Positions 27,044 through 35,966 of a stretch of DNA of 64,000 nucleotides are shown piece by piece. Location: assembly GCF_006970865.1 (NCBI RefSeq), contig NZ_CP035503.1, positions 2,865,001 to 2,929,000 on the forward strand, written 5' to 3'. A program made the position numbers and the translations under genes. The stretch comes from Rhodoferax sediminis. GTDB lineage: Bacteria; Pseudomonadota; Gammaproteobacteria; Burkholderiales; Burkholderiaceae_C. The notes under the pieces are model-generated. The model was not told the DNA's origin and ran no database searches. It worked only from the letters and a program-made list of their open reading frames with translations. Within the stretch, counting starts at the first letter, position 1. Every line of letters starts with the position of its first letter.

Positions 27044-28321
27044 TCAGGACGACTTGCCGGCCGGATAGTCGGGCTTCTTGTCGTCGCCTTCGATGAAGGG
27101 ACTCCAGGGCTGGGCCTTGATCGGTGCCGGCGTCCTCCACACCACGCTGAACTGGCCGTCGCCACGAATCTCGCCGATGAACACCGGCTTGTGCAGATGG
27201 TGGTTCTTCGGGTCCATCTCGACGGTGAATCCGTCCGGCGCCTTGAAGGTCTGACCGGCCATCGCCGCGATCACCTTGTCGGTGCCGGTGGATTTCGCCT
27301 TCTCCACCGCCTGCTTCCACATGTGGATGCCGATCCATGTCGCTTCCATCGGGTCATTGGTCAGCGGCTTGTCCGCCTGACCCGGCAGCTTCTTGGCTTT
27401 GGCGTACTCGCTCCACTGCTGGATAAAGGCGGCGTTGGTCGGATTTTTGAGCGACATGAAGTAATTCCACGCAGCCAGGTGCCCCACCAGCGGCTTCGCA
27501 TCGACGCCGCGCAGCTCTTCCTCGCCCACCGAGAAAGCCACCACCGGCACGTCCTTGGCTTTCAGGCCAGCGTTGCCGAGTTCCTTGTAGAACGGCACAT
27601 TGGAGTCGCCGTTGATGGTGGAGATCACGGCCGTCTTGCCGCCCTGCGAGAACTTCTTGATGTCGGCCACGATGGTCTGGTAATCGCTGTGACCGAATGG
27701 GGTGTATTTTTCATCAATGTCCGAGTCCTTCACACCCTTGCTATGCAAAAAGGCGCGCAGGATCTTGTTCGTGGTGCGCGGGTACACGTAGTCGGTGCCC
27801 AGCAGCACGAAGCGGCGGGCGCCCCCGCCTTCCCTGCTCATGAGGTAATCCACGGCGGGAATGGCCTGCTGGTTGGGCGCGGCACCGGTGTAGAACACGT
27901 TCTTCGACAGCTCCTCGCCTTCGTATTGCACCGGATAGAACAGCAGGCCGTTCATTTCTTCGACCACCGGCAGCACCGACTTGCGCGATACCGAGGTCCA
28001 GCAGCCGAAGATCACGGCCACCTTGTCCTGCCCCAGCAACTGCTTGGTCTTCTCGGCGAACAGCGGCCAGTTGGACGCCGGGTCGACGACCACGGGTTCG
28101 AGCTGTTTGCCCATGACACCGCCGTGCTTGTTGATGTCCTCGATGGTCATCAACGCCATGTCTTTCAGCGCCGTCTCTGAAATCGCCATCGTGCCCGACA
28201 GCGAATGCAGGATGCCAACCTTGATGGTGTCCTGCGCGAACGCCTGAGGCGCAAAGGCAAACGCGCCGCTGGCAACGGCAGCCGCCACGGCGACCGCCTT
28301 GAGATTCCCTCGTCGGTTCAT
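27044..28321 (-). CDS. urtA: Urea ABC transporter substrate-binding protein UrtA
   Basis: A 425-residue periplasmic binding protein. It has a signal peptide ending near AFAQ (about 29), then IKVGILHSLSGTMAISE, IFGCWTSVSRKSVLPVVE, NGLLFYPVQYEGEE and LGTDYVYPRTTNKIL, all diagnostic for UrtA. It binds urea with high affinity in the periplasm. ATG 28321 follows GGAGAAGAGAA. A sigma-54-like promoter (28371-28386) and an NtrC-type palindrome lie upstream, predicting induction by nitrogen limitation. First gene of the minus-strand urtABCDE operon, divergent from ureA. Confidence 0.96.
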   Translation of the reverse strand: MNRRGNLKAVAVAAAVASGAFAFAPQAFAQDTIKVGILHSLSGTMAISETALKDMALMTIEDINKHGGVMGKQLEPVVVDPASNWPLFAEKTKQLLGQDKVAVIFGCWTSVSRKSVLPVVEEMNGLLFYPVQYEGEELSKNVFYTGAAPNQQAIPAVDYLMSREGGGARRFVLLGTDYVYPRTTNKILRAFLHSKGVKDSDIDEKYTPFGHSDYQTIVADIKKFSQGGKTAVISTINGDSNVPFYKELGNAGLKAKDVPVVAFSVGEEELRGVDAKPLVGHLAAWNYFMSLKNPTNAAFIQQWSEYAKAKKLPGQADKPLTNDPMEATWIGIHMWKQAVEKAKSTGTDKVIAAMAGQTFKAPDGFTVEMDPKNHHLHKPVFIGEIRGDGQFSVVWRTPAPIKAQPWSPFIEGDDKKPDYPAGKSS

Positions 28322-28370
28322 TTCTCTTCTCCAAGAAAGTTGCGATCCACAATCAGATCGAGCCGGTATC

Positions 28371-28386
28371 AGCAAGCTCCATGCCA
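28371..28386 (-). promoter_or_regulatory. Putative sigma-54 promoter for urtABCDE
   Basis: On the minus strand the sequence is TGGCATGGAGCTTGCT. Against the RpoN consensus TGGCAC-N5-TTGCW it differs at one position; GG and GC are exactly ten bases apart and a C precedes TGG. The expected start lies near 28360, giving a ~39-base leader before urtA. Confidence 0.68.
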
Positions 28387-28459
28387 GGCCCGTGCGTCCC
28401 GCTCGCGAGCGCACAGCCATCGAAATCGCTCACGAACGCACCGTTTCGGGCATCGCGCG

Positions 28460-28474
28460 GCACCTGCAAGGTGC
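28460..28474. promoter_or_regulatory. NtrC-type enhancer palindrome GCACC-N5-GGTGC
   Basis: GCACC TGCAA GGTGC is a perfect match to both arms of the NtrC half-sites. Weaker partners occur 22 bp upstream (28438-28452, GCACC then GGGCA) and downstream (28498-28512, GCACC then AATGC). It lies between the two sigma-54-like promoters, about 75 bp from one and 55 bp from the other, so it could serve both. Confidence 0.62.
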
Positions 28475-28526
28475 GTTGGATGCCAGACGGCGGGGCCGCA
28501 CCTGAAAAATGCGCCGGGGGTGTGCC

Positions 28527-28542
28527 TGGAACGCAAGTTGCT
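28527..28542 (+). promoter_or_regulatory. Putative sigma-54 promoter for ureABCEFG
   Basis: The sequence TGGAACGCAAGTTGCT matches TGGCAC-N5-TTGCW at all but one conserved position, with the required ten-base GG-GC spacing and a preceding C. Transcription would start near 28553, about 32 bases before ureA. Confidence 0.68.
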
Positions 28543-28584
28543 GCACAATGAATCGCCCATTCCGCCTGACCTGATCTGCACCCC

Positions 28585-28887
28585 ATGGAACTGACGCCGC
28601 GCGAAAAAGACAAGCTCCTGATCTTCACGGCCGCCCTGCTGGCCGAGCGCCGGCGTGCGCGCGGGCTCAAGCTCAACTACCCCGAAGCCGTGGCACTGAT
28701 CTCCGCCGCGGTCATGGAGGGCGCGCGCGACGGCAGGACGGTGGCACAGCTCATGAGCGAAGGCCGCACCATCCTGACCCGTGCCGACGTGATGGACGGC
28801 ATCGCCGAGATGATCGCCGACATCCAGGTGGAAGCCACCTTTCCCGACGGCACCAAACTGGTCACGGTGCACCAGCCCATCATCTGA
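28585..28887 (+). CDS. ureA: Urease subunit gamma
   Basis: A 100-residue protein matching the urease gamma subunit over its full length: [43 protein letters not shown] and a VTVHQPI C-terminus. With UreB and UreC it forms the (alpha-beta-gamma)3 nickel enzyme that hydrolyses urea to ammonia and carbamate in the cytosol. First gene of the plus-strand ureABCEFG operon, 12 bases upstream of ureB. Confidence 0.97.
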   Translation: MELTPREKDKLLIFTAALLAERRRARGLKLNYPEAVALISAAVMEGARDGRTVAQLMSEGRTILTRADVMDGIAEMIADIQVEATFPDGTKLVTVHQPII

Positions 28888-28899
28888 AAGGATGACTTC

Positions 28900-29229
28900 A
28901 TGATCCCCGGAGAACTCTTCACCGACGATGGCGAGCACCTGCTGAACGCGGGGCGCCGCACGCTCCCCATGGCGGTGCAAAACACGGGCGACCGGCCCAT
29001 TCAGGTCGGCTCGCACTACCACTTCGCGGAAACCAACGCCGCGCTGCGCTTCGATCGTGCCGCGGCGCGCGGCATGCGCCTGAACATCACGTCCGGCACC
29101 GCCGTGCGTTTCGAGCCGGGCCAGCAGCGCACGGTGGAGCTGGTGGACTACGCCGGGGAGCGCCGCGTGTTCGGCTTTCACGGCGACGTCATGGGGGCGC
29201 TCGATGCGCCGTCCCCAGGAGCCGCGTGA
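28900..29229 (+). CDS. ureB: Urease subunit beta
   Basis: A 109-residue urease beta subunit: [40 protein letters not shown], and [18 protein letters not shown]. The GAAAGGATGA stretch upstream acts as ribosome site. Its TGA overlaps the ureC ATG by one base (TGATG), giving coupled translation. Confidence 0.97.
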   Translation: MIPGELFTDDGEHLLNAGRRTLPMAVQNTGDRPIQVGSHYHFAETNAALRFDRAAARGMRLNITSGTAVRFEPGQQRTVELVDYAGERRVFGFHGDVMGALDAPSPGAA

Positions 29230-30971
29230 TGGCCAGCATCGGGCGGCGCGCCTATGCCGAAATCTTCGGCCCCACAGTGGGCGACCGGATCCGGCTCGCG
29301 GACACGGACCTGATCGTTGAAGTGGAGCAGGACCTCACCCTGCGCGGCGGCGGCTACGGCGAGGAAGTGAAGTTCGGCGGCGGCAAGACCATCCGCGACG
29401 GTATGGCGCAGAGCCAGCGCACGCGCGCCGAAGGCGCGATGGACACGGTCCTGACGAACGCGCTGATCATCGATCACTGGGGCATCGTCAAGGCCGACAT
29501 CGGCCTTCAAGGTGGACGCATTGCCGCCATCGGCAACGCGGGCAATCCGGACACCCAGCCCGGTGTGGACATGGTCATCGGCCCCGGTACCGAGATCATC
29601 AGTTGCGAGGGCCGCATCGTCACTGCCGGCGGCGTCGATACCCATATTCATTTCATTTCGCCGCAGCAGATCGAGGAGGCGCTGAGCTCGGGCGTGACCA
29701 CCATGATCGGTGGCGGCACCGGCCCGGCCACCGGCACCCTGGCCACCACGTGCACGCCGGGCCCGTGGAACATCGAGCGCATGCTGCAGGCGGCCGATGC
29801 CTTTCCGATGAACCTGGGTTTCCTGGGCAAGGGCAACACCAGCCTGCCGGGCGCCCTGCACGAGCAGGTCAACGCCGGGGTCATGGGATTGAAGCTGCAT
29901 GAGGACTGGGGCAGCACGCCGGCCGCCATCGACAACTGCCTCTGCGTAGCCGAAGCCACCGACATCCAGGTCGCCATCCACACCGATACCCTGAACGAGT
30001 CCGGCTTTGTGGAAGACACCATCGCCGCCTTCAAGGGCCGCACCATCCACACCTTCCACACCGAGGGCGCGGGCGGCGGCCATGCACCGGACATTCTCAA
30101 GGTCGTGGGCGAGGCCAATGTGCTGCCCTCCTCCACCAATCCGACGCGCCCCTACACGGTCAACACGCTGGACGAGCATGTGGACATGCTGATGGTGTGC
30201 CACCACCTGAATCCGGCCATTGCCGAGGATCTGGCGTTTGCCGAGAGCCGCATCCGCAAGGAAACGATCGCGGCCGAAGACGTGCTGCACGACCTCGGTG
30301 CCATCAGCATGTTCTCCAGCGATTCGCAGGCCATGGGACGGGTCGGCGAGGTCATCATCCGCTGCTGGCAAACCGCGCACAAGATGAAGCAGCAGCGCGG
30401 CTGGCTGGCTCCTCCCGGCCAGGCGGAGCCTGTCCAGGTCCAGCAGCGCAACGACAACTTCCGGGTCAAGCGCTATGCCGCCAAGTTCACCATCAATCCG
30501 GCGATCGCGCACGGCGTTGCGCACGAGGTGGGCTCGATTGAGGTCGGCAAATGGGCCGACCTGGTACTCTGGTCGCCGGCGTTTTTTGGCGTCAAGCCCG
30601 CCCTGATCCTCAAGGGCGGCTTCATCGCCATGGCGGCCATGGGCGACCCCAACGGCTCCATTCCGACGCCGCAGCCCGTGCACTACCGCCCGATGTTCGG
30701 CGCCTTTGGCGGCGCGCTGGCCAAATCCTCGCTCACCTTTGTGTCGCAGGCCGGTTTGCGGGCCGGCATCAAGGAGCGTTTCGGGCTGGCCAAACCCCTG
30801 AGTGCCGTGCGGGGCATTCGCGGCCTCGGCAAGCGTCACATGATCCACAACGACTACGCTCCCCGGATGGAGGTGGACGCGCAGACTTACGAAGTGCGCG
30901 CCGACGGCCGCTTGCTCACGTGCGAGCCTGCCGCCAGCCTGCCCATGACACAACGCTACTTTCTGTTTTGA
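29229..30971 (+). CDS. ureC: Urease subunit alpha (catalytic)
   Basis: A 580-residue amidohydrolase-fold catalytic subunit. Active-site features visible: H139-H141 (HIH) nickel ligands, the carbamylated K222 in [12 protein letters not shown]251 and H277 regions, and the flap C324-H325 in MVCHHLNPA. All residues expected for activity are present. ATG at 29229 is used; a GTG one codon earlier is also open. Overlaps ureB and ureE by one base on each side. Confidence 0.98.
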   Translation: MASIGRRAYAEIFGPTVGDRIRLADTDLIVEVEQDLTLRGGGYGEEVKFGGGKTIRDGMAQSQRTRAEGAMDTVLTNALIIDHWGIVKADIGLQGGRIAAIGNAGNPDTQPGVDMVIGPGTEIISCEGRIVTAGGVDTHIHFISPQQIEEALSSGVTTMIGGGTGPATGTLATTCTPGPWNIERMLQAADAFPMNLGFLGKGNTSLPGALHEQVNAGVMGLKLHEDWGSTPAAIDNCLCVAEATDIQVAIHTDTLNESGFVEDTIAAFKGRTIHTFHTEGAGGGHAPDILKVVGEANVLPSSTNPTRPYTVNTLDEHVDMLMVCHHLNPAIAEDLAFAESRIRKETIAAEDVLHDLGAISMFSSDSQAMGRVGEVIIRCWQTAHKMKQQRGWLAPPGQAEPVQVQQRNDNFRVKRYAAKFTINPAIAHGVAHEVGSIEVGKWADLVLWSPAFFGVKPALILKGGFIAMAAMGDPNGSIPTPQPVHYRPMFGAFGGALAKSSLTFVSQAGLRAGIKERFGLAKPLSAVRGIRGLGKRHMIHNDYAPRMEVDAQTYEVRADGRLLTCEPAASLPMTQRYFLF

Positions 30972-31480
30972 TGCTACAGGTATCCAGACTCATCGCCAAG
31001 GGGGCCGGCCTGGCCGGCGCCCTGGTCAAGCGCGCGGCCACCGTCGAGCTCGACTGGGATGTGCGCCAGAAAAGCCGTTTCTATGCAACCGACTCGCTCG
31101 GCCGCGCGTTGGGCGTCTTCCTGCCGCGTGGCACGGTGGTGCGTGGCGGCGACGTGCTGGTGGCCCAGGATGGCTCGTTGATCCGCATGATTGCCGCCCC
31201 GCAGGCCGTGCTGCGCATCACCCAGTGTGCGGAGCACGGGACCGCGTTCGACCTCACGCGCGCGGCCTATCACCTGGGCAACCGCCATGTGCCGATCGAG
31301 CTTCAACCCGATCACCTCAAAATCGAGCCCGATCACGTGCTGGCCGATCTGCTGCGTTCCATGCATCTGGTTGTGAACCCGGCGCATGAAGCGTTTGAGC
31401 CCGAGGGCGGCGCCTACGCCGCCGGCGCGCACGACCATGCGCACGGGCACGATCACGGCCACGAACACCACAGCCACTGA
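30971..31480 (+). CDS. ureE: Urease accessory protein UreE (nickel metallochaperone)
   Basis: A 169-residue UreE: N-terminal peptide-binding-like domain ([29 protein letters not shown]), then the metal-binding domain with [12 protein letters not shown], and a His-rich tail ([17 protein letters not shown]) that stores or delivers nickel. ATG at 30971 overlaps the ureC stop; the stop overlaps the ureF ATG. Confidence 0.96.
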   Translation: MLQVSRLIAKGAGLAGALVKRAATVELDWDVRQKSRFYATDSLGRALGVFLPRGTVVRGGDVLVAQDGSLIRMIAAPQAVLRITQCAEHGTAFDLTRAAYHLGNRHVPIELQPDHLKIEPDHVLADLLRSMHLVVNPAHEAFEPEGGAYAAGAHDHAHGHDHGHEHHSH

Positions 31481-32184
31481 TGCGTGCACCCAAAGATACC
31501 GAGCGCCTGCCAGCACCGAGCCTGCTGCAGTTGATCTGGCTCGCCTCCCCGGCGTTGCCGGTCGGCGGGTTTTCATACTCCGAAGGGCTGGAAGCCGGCG
31601 TGGACAGGGCGGGAATAACTACCGAAACGATAGCATCCAACTGGCTGGTGGATCAACTTCACTTGACACTGGCACGCGGCGATTTGGCCGTTGTGGCCAA
31701 GGCGATTGCAGCCTGGCGGCGCGGCGATCTGGAGCATCTGGGTGAACTCACCGCCTGGGTGCTGCAAACCCGGGAGAGCAGCGAACTGCGCCTGCAGACC
31801 GGGCAAATGGGCCAGTCACTGTTGCTGTGGCTGCGCAACCAGGCCACGGCAAGCCAGCCCCAGTTCGAAGCCTGCGCGCAAATGCCGCCGACCTACCCGG
31901 TCATATTCGCATTGGCGGCCTCGGCCACACAGGCCAGCGTTCGCGACTGCCTGCTCGCGTTCGCGTTTGGCTGGGCCGAAAATATGGTGCAGGCCGCCGT
32001 CAAGTCTGTGCCACTCGGCCAGAATGCGGGGCAGCGCATACTGGCCCGGCTGGCCGATGAAATCCCGTCCGCCGTGGATCACGCCATGGGGCTGATGGAC
32101 AGCGAACGCCAGGCCTTCGCCCCGATGCTGGCGATCCTCTCCAGCCAGCACGAAACCCAATATTCGAGGTTGTTTCGATCATGA
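31480..32184 (+). CDS. ureF: Urease accessory protein UreF
   Basis: A 234-residue all-helical accessory protein with [24 protein letters not shown] (about 15-38), [14 protein letters not shown] and the C-terminal [11 protein letters not shown]. It binds UreD-urease and recruits UreG, acting as gatekeeper for nickel insertion. Stop overlaps the ureG ATG by four bases. Confidence 0.96.
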   Translation: MRAPKDTERLPAPSLLQLIWLASPALPVGGFSYSEGLEAGVDRAGITTETIASNWLVDQLHLTLARGDLAVVAKAIAAWRRGDLEHLGELTAWVLQTRESSELRLQTGQMGQSLLLWLRNQATASQPQFEACAQMPPTYPVIFALAASATQASVRDCLLAFAFGWAENMVQAAVKSVPLGQNAGQRILARLADEIPSAVDHAMGLMDSERQAFAPMLAILSSQHETQYSRLFRS

Positions 32185-32837
32185 GTCTGCATAGCATTCC
32201 CCATCGCACCAAGACGCTGCCGCCGCTGCGCGTAGGCATTGGCGGGCCGGTCGGCTCCGGCAAGACGACGCTGCTGGAGATGCTGTGCAAGGCCATGCGC
32301 GACCGCTACGACCTGGTCGTCATCACCAACGACATCTACACCAAGGAAGATCAGCGCCTGCTGACGGTGAGCGGTGCGCTGCCGGCCGAGCGCATCATGG
32401 GTGTCGAAACCGGCGGCTGTCCACACACCGCCATCCGCGAAGATGCCTCCATCAACCTCGCGGCGATCGACCACATGCTGATCGATTTCCCCGATGCCGA
32501 CATCGTGTTCGTGGAAAGCGGCGGCGACAATCTGGCCGCCACCTTCAGCCCCGAGTTGAGCGACCTGACGATTTATGTGATCGACGTGGCCGGCGGCGAA
32601 AAAATCCCGCGCAAGGGCGGCCCCGGCATCACCAAGAGCGATCTGTTCGTGATCAACAAGACCGACCTGGCGCCCTATGTGGGCGCGGACCTCGGCATCA
32701 TGGAAGCCGACACCCGGCGCATGCGCACCACGGCCAGTGGGCTCAAGCCCTTTGTGATGACCAACCTGAAGACCCGCAGCGGCTTGAATGAAGTGATCTC
32801 GTTCATCGAAACCAAAGGCATGCTCCACGCCGGGTAA
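32181..32837 (+). CDS. ureG: Urease accessory GTPase UreG
   Basis: A 218-residue SIMIBI GTPase. P-loop GGPVGSGKT at 21-29, the nickel-binding Cys-Pro-His at 80-82 in ETGGCPHTA, the switch [15 protein letters not shown], and NKTDLA guanine specificity motif. Hydrolysis of GTP drives nickel transfer to urease. Last gene of the urease operon; its TAA forms part of a -10-like box for the following tRNA gene. Confidence 0.97.
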   Translation: MSLHSIPHRTKTLPPLRVGIGGPVGSGKTTLLEMLCKAMRDRYDLVVITNDIYTKEDQRLLTVSGALPAERIMGVETGGCPHTAIREDASINLAAIDHMLIDFPDADIVFVESGGDNLAATFSPELSDLTIYVIDVAGGEKIPRKGGPGITKSDLFVINKTDLAPYVGADLGIMEADTRRMRTTASGLKPFVMTNLKTRSGLNEVISFIETKGMLHAG

Positions 32838-32850
32838 AATGGCCGGCTTG

Positions 32851-32938
32851 GGAAGAGTGGCAGAGTGGTCGATTGCACCGGTCTTGAAAACCGGCGACGG
32901 GAAACCGTCCGTGAGTTCGAATCTCACCTCTTCCGCCA
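32851..32938 (+). tRNA. tRNA-Ser (anticodon UGA)
   Basis: An 88-nt cloverleaf. Acceptor arms GGAAGAG and CTCTTCC pair, followed by discriminator G and encoded CCA (32936-32938). The anticodon stem CCGGT/ACCGG encloses the loop CTTGAAA with anticodon TGA. The variable arm is long (about GACGGGAAACCGTC), as in type II tRNAs such as Ser, and the T arm has GTTCGAATC. A TAAAAT -10-like box lies at 32835-32840. Confidence 0.95.
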
Positions 32939-32960
32939 GTTACCAGGCATTCACGCGGCG

Positions 32961-33167
32961 CTACTCCAGCCGAAAGCCCACCTTGATCGTGACCTGGTAG
33001 TGCGAAACCTTCCCGTTCGCGATATGCCCTCGCGACTCGGTCACTTCATACCAATCCATGTTCTTGACCGTCAGCGCGGCCTTGGCGATCGCATCGCGTA
33101 TCGCGTGATCGGTCCCCTCGGTGGAGGAGCCGACCAGTTCGAGGATCTTGTAGGTGTGTGCGGACAT
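32961..33167 (-). CDS. Dodecin family flavin-binding protein
   Basis: A 68-residue protein with the complete dodecin pattern: YKILELVGSSTEG, IRDAIAKAALTVKNMDWYEV with the flavin-stacking Trp, and HYQVTIKVGFRLE. Dodecins form 12-mers that store or buffer FMN/riboflavin in the cytosol. I chose the ATG at 33167 since the family starts there; upstream in-frame residues are not conserved-looking. It converges with the tRNA-Ser gene and is a single-gene unit. Confidence 0.92.
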   Translation of the reverse strand: MSAHTYKILELVGSSTEGTDHAIRDAIAKAALTVKNMDWYEVTESRGHIANGKVSHYQVTIKVGFRLE

Positions 33168-33401
33168 GATGTTTCCCATAGGGTGAAGGCCAGACATCGA
33201 AAGCTTGCGTTTTGCAAGCAACTGGTCATGTTGTTCCCTAACGCCGGAGTGTGTCAATGGGCGCTCCCCGCCGCACCAACAGGTGTCGGCGCCGGGCAAC
33301 ACCCTCCAGTGCTCACGGGCTTGCACAAAATGTTATTTCTGCTTCAATGGGTCTGGTTTCGGTCAGTACATTCAGTCGGCTCTTTGCCACAGGAGGTTGA
33401 T

Positions 33402-33707
33402 ATGCGACTCGATCTTTTCCACACACGCCCTGAGGCTCACATCCGCAAGGCCCAGGAATACCTGGAAGAAGCCAATCTCGCGCGCATCGAGCATGAGGCC
33501 GCCGCGGAACATCATGCCGCGCTGGCAACGATGTACACGCAGCGAATCGCCCGGCTGCAACAGCAAATCGCCGACTCGCTGATGCCCTACGTCTCATCCG
33601 GGCAGCAGGTTTTCGAGCCCGTTCAGGCCGATCCGGGCAAACGCGGCCCCGATGCAGTCGTTTCCTTGACCCGGATGCAAAGAGCCGGAACCACGGACGG
33701 CGGGTAA
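33402..33707 (+). CDS. Hypothetical small helical protein
   Basis: A 101-residue protein preceded by a strong AGGAGG at 33391-33396. Residues 12-65 are predicted to be one long amphipathic helix rich in Ala, Glu, His and Arg (HIRKAQEYLEEANLARIEHE, then HHAALATMYTQRIARLQQQI); the last 30 residues are polar and probably disordered. There is no signal peptide or membrane segment. I recognise no family. The upstream 234-bp gap to dodecin probably holds its promoter. The strong ribosome site argues for a real and well-expressed product. Confidence 0.68.
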   Translation: MRLDLFHTRPEAHIRKAQEYLEEANLARIEHEAAAEHHAALATMYTQRIARLQQQIADSLMPYVSSGQQVFEPVQADPGKRGPDAVVSLTRMQRAGTTDGG

Positions 33708-33752
33708 AGTGCGCCTTGGGGCCTGGCCGCAGGCCCGGACAAAGGAGACGCC

Positions 33753-35312
33753 ATGAACCCGATGATTCGACGCCAGACGCTGGCCGATATCCTGCGCCGC
33801 AGCGCGCGCCGCACCCCCGCCAAGACCGCCGTCATCTGCGGCAGCACGACCTGGAGCTATGCCGAGTTCGAGCGCATCACCGAACGCGTGGCGGCGGGTC
33901 TGGCCGGGCGCGGTGTCGGCAAGGGAGATCGGGTTGCCATCCTCGCGCGCAACTCGCATGCCTTTGCGGCGCTGCGTTTTGCGCTGGCGCGGCTCGGCGC
34001 GGTGCTGGTGCCGATCAACTTCATGCTCAAGGCCGACGAGGTGGCCTACATCCTGCGCCATGCGGGCGCGCAGATGCTGGCCACCGACAGCGGACTGGCC
34101 GAGCTGGCCCGCGCGGGGGCCGCGCTGGACACCCCGGTGCGCGAATTGGTCTGGCTGCCGTCAGAAGATCCGAGCGAACCGGCGCCCGGCATGACCCCGT
34201 TCGACGCGCTGGCCGCTAGCACCGGCGCGGTGCCCGAAGTCGCGCTGGACGGCACCGACCTGGCGCAGATCGTCTACACCAGCGGCACCGAGTCGAGCCC
34301 CAAGGGCGCCATGCTGACGCACGATGCCGTGCTGTGGCAATACGTCAGCTGCGTGGTGGACGCCGGCATTGCCAGCGACGACCGGACTCTGCACGCGCTG
34401 CCGCTGTACCACTGCGCGCAGCTCGATGTGTTTTTTGGCCCGGCCATTTATGTGGGCGGAACCAACGTGATCACCTCCAAACCGGTTCCCGACAACCTGC
34501 TGCCGCTGATCGCAAAGCATCGCATCACCAGTTTCTTTGCGCCGCCCACGGTGTGGATCGCGTTGCTGCGCTCGCCGCTGTTCGACCAGACCGATCTTTC
34601 GTCGCTGGCCAAGGGCTACTACGGCGCCTCCATCATGCCGGTGGAGGTGCTGCGCGAATTGGCGGCGCGACTGCCCCGGGTGCGGCTGTGGAACCTGTAT
34701 GGCCAGACCGAGATCGCGCCGCTGGCCACCATGCTGGGCCCCGACGACCAGTTGCGCAAACCGGGCTCGTGCGGGCGCGCCGTGCTGAATGTGGAAACCC
34801 GCGTGGTGGACGACCAGATGCGCGACGTGGCCCCCGGCGCGGTGGGCGAGATCGTGCACCGCTCGCCGCACCTGATGCTGGGCTACTTCCACGACGACGA
34901 GCGCACCCGGGCGGCGTTCGAGGGCGGCTGGTTTCACTCGGGCGACCTGGCCACCATCGACGACGAGGGCTACATCACGGTGGTGGACCGCAAGAAGGAC
35001 ATGATCAAGACCGGCGGCGAAAACGTCGCCAGCCGCGAGGTGGAAGAAATGATCTACCGCCTGCCCCAGGTGTCCGAGGTCGCGGTGATCGGCCTGCCGC
35101 ATCCGCGCTGGGTCGAGGCAGTCACCGCCGTGGTCGTGGTCAAGGCCGGCCAGTCGCTCAGCGCGGACGAGGTGATGGCGCATTGCGCGGCCGGCATGGC
35201 CAGCTTCAAGAGTCCCAAGCACGTGGTGTTTGCGCAGGCGCTGCCGAAGAACCCCAGCGGCAAGCTGCTCAAGCGCGAGTTGCGCCAGATGTATGCCGCG
35301 CTCATCGGGTGA
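33753..35312 (+). CDS. Fatty-acyl/aryl-CoA synthetase (AMP-forming, class I adenylate-forming enzyme)
   Basis: A 519-residue ANL-superfamily ligase. The ATP-binding P-loop motif is YTSGTESSPKGA (about 174-185, variant of TSGSTGxPKG). It also has LYGQTEIAP, the hinge GWFHSGDLATIDDEGYI, DRKKDMIKTGGENV and the catalytic Lys in NPSGKLLKRELR. It activates a medium/long-chain or aromatic acid to its CoA thioester via an acyl-AMP. Start at 33753 follows AAAGGAGACGCC. No pathway partners are adjacent, so the substrate is open. Confidence 0.9.
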   Translation: MNPMIRRQTLADILRRSARRTPAKTAVICGSTTWSYAEFERITERVAAGLAGRGVGKGDRVAILARNSHAFAALRFALARLGAVLVPINFMLKADEVAYILRHAGAQMLATDSGLAELARAGAALDTPVRELVWLPSEDPSEPAPGMTPFDALAASTGAVPEVALDGTDLAQIVYTSGTESSPKGAMLTHDAVLWQYVSCVVDAGIASDDRTLHALPLYHCAQLDVFFGPAIYVGGTNVITSKPVPDNLLPLIAKHRITSFFAPPTVWIALLRSPLFDQTDLSSLAKGYYGASIMPVEVLRELAARLPRVRLWNLYGQTEIAPLATMLGPDDQLRKPGSCGRAVLNVETRVVDDQMRDVAPGAVGEIVHRSPHLMLGYFHDDERTRAAFEGGWFHSGDLATIDDEGYITVVDRKKDMIKTGGENVASREVEEMIYRLPQVSEVAVIGLPHPRWVEAVTAVVVVKAGQSLSADEVMAHCAAGMASFKSPKHVVFAQALPKNPSGKLLKRELRQMYAALIG

Positions 35313-35373
35313 CTATGATTTTGATAGCTATCTGTCCATTCCCTGAAAGGGTTAGCGGTCTATTTTCCTTAAG
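35313..35373 (+). repeat. Dispersed ~60-bp repeat, intergenic (after acyl-CoA synthetase)
   Basis: CTATGATTTTGATAGCT at the start and CTATTTTCCTTAAG at the end, with GGGTTAGCGG between, match the head, tail and middle of the repeat. It fills nearly the whole gap between this gene and the VTT-domain gene and includes the short inverted repeat CCCTGAAAGGG. Confidence 0.6.
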
Positions 35374-35382
35374 AAATCGGCC

Positions 35383-35943
35383 ATGAACCCGTACAAGCGA
35401 CTGCTCGGTGTGGTCGTTTTTTTCGGCGTACTGCTCGCGGTGTTCCGGTTCACTGGCCTGCGCGACAACTTCAGCCTCGCGTTTTTGCGTGACGCCTTTC
35501 TCGCGCACAAGCTGGGCGGCGTGCTGATCTTTGTCGCCATGTTTTCGCTCGGCAACCTGATCCAGATACCGGGCTGGATCTTCCTGGCCGCGGCTGTGCT
35601 CGCGCTGGGCCGGGCGTGGGGCGGCATGGTGACCTACATCGCGGCCGTCATGTCGTGCGCCATCACGTTTTTGATCATTCGCTTCATGGGCGGCGACGCG
35701 CTGCTGCAGCTCAAAAGCCGCTGGGCCCGCAGGATTCTCGGCCGCCTGCACGCGCACCCAGTCACCAGCATTGCCTTGCTGCGCACGATGTTCCAGACCC
35801 TGCCCGCGCTGAACGCGGCGCTGGCCCTGTCGGGCGTCAAGTTTCGCCAGTACCTGGCCGGCACGACGCTGGGGCTGCCCTTGCCAATCGCGCTGTACTG
35901 CCTGTTTTTTGACTACCTGGCGATCCTGCTGCACCTGCACTGA
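35383..35943 (+). CDS. VTT/DedA-like (TVP38/TMEM64) inner-membrane protein
   Basis: A 186-residue membrane protein with about five hydrophobic segments. The VTT-domain features are IQIPGWIFLAAAVLALGRAWGG (about 47-68) with the re-entrant loop and the conserved Phe/Arg-containing RTMFQTLPALNAALALSGV, corresponding to FxRxxPxPxxxxNxxaG in the family. Such proteins are linked to lipid scrambling and membrane homeostasis. Function here is inferred only from the fold. It is followed 23 bp later by the RIO-type kinase. Confidence 0.8.
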   Translation: MNPYKRLLGVVVFFGVLLAVFRFTGLRDNFSLAFLRDAFLAHKLGGVLIFVAMFSLGNLIQIPGWIFLAAAVLALGRAWGGMVTYIAAVMSCAITFLIIRFMGGDALLQLKSRWARRILGRLHAHPVTSIALLRTMFQTLPALNAALALSGVKFRQYLAGTTLGLPLPIALYCLFFDYLAILLHLH

Positions 35944-35966
35944 CGCACACAGCGCAAAATGGCGCC

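Noticed and set aside
29178..30953. A 591-codon minus-strand open frame antisense to ureC
   Set aside because: Same GC effect; it mirrors ureC and has no ribosome site or recognisable domain.
31612..31650. Possible repeat fragment inside ureF
   Set aside because: The ACGATAGCA stretch is short and the encoded residues fit the usual UreF sequence.
32851..32938. tRNA-Ser as an integration site for a mobile island
   Set aside because: No second copy of the tRNA 3' end, integrase or phage-like gene is present on either side in the window.
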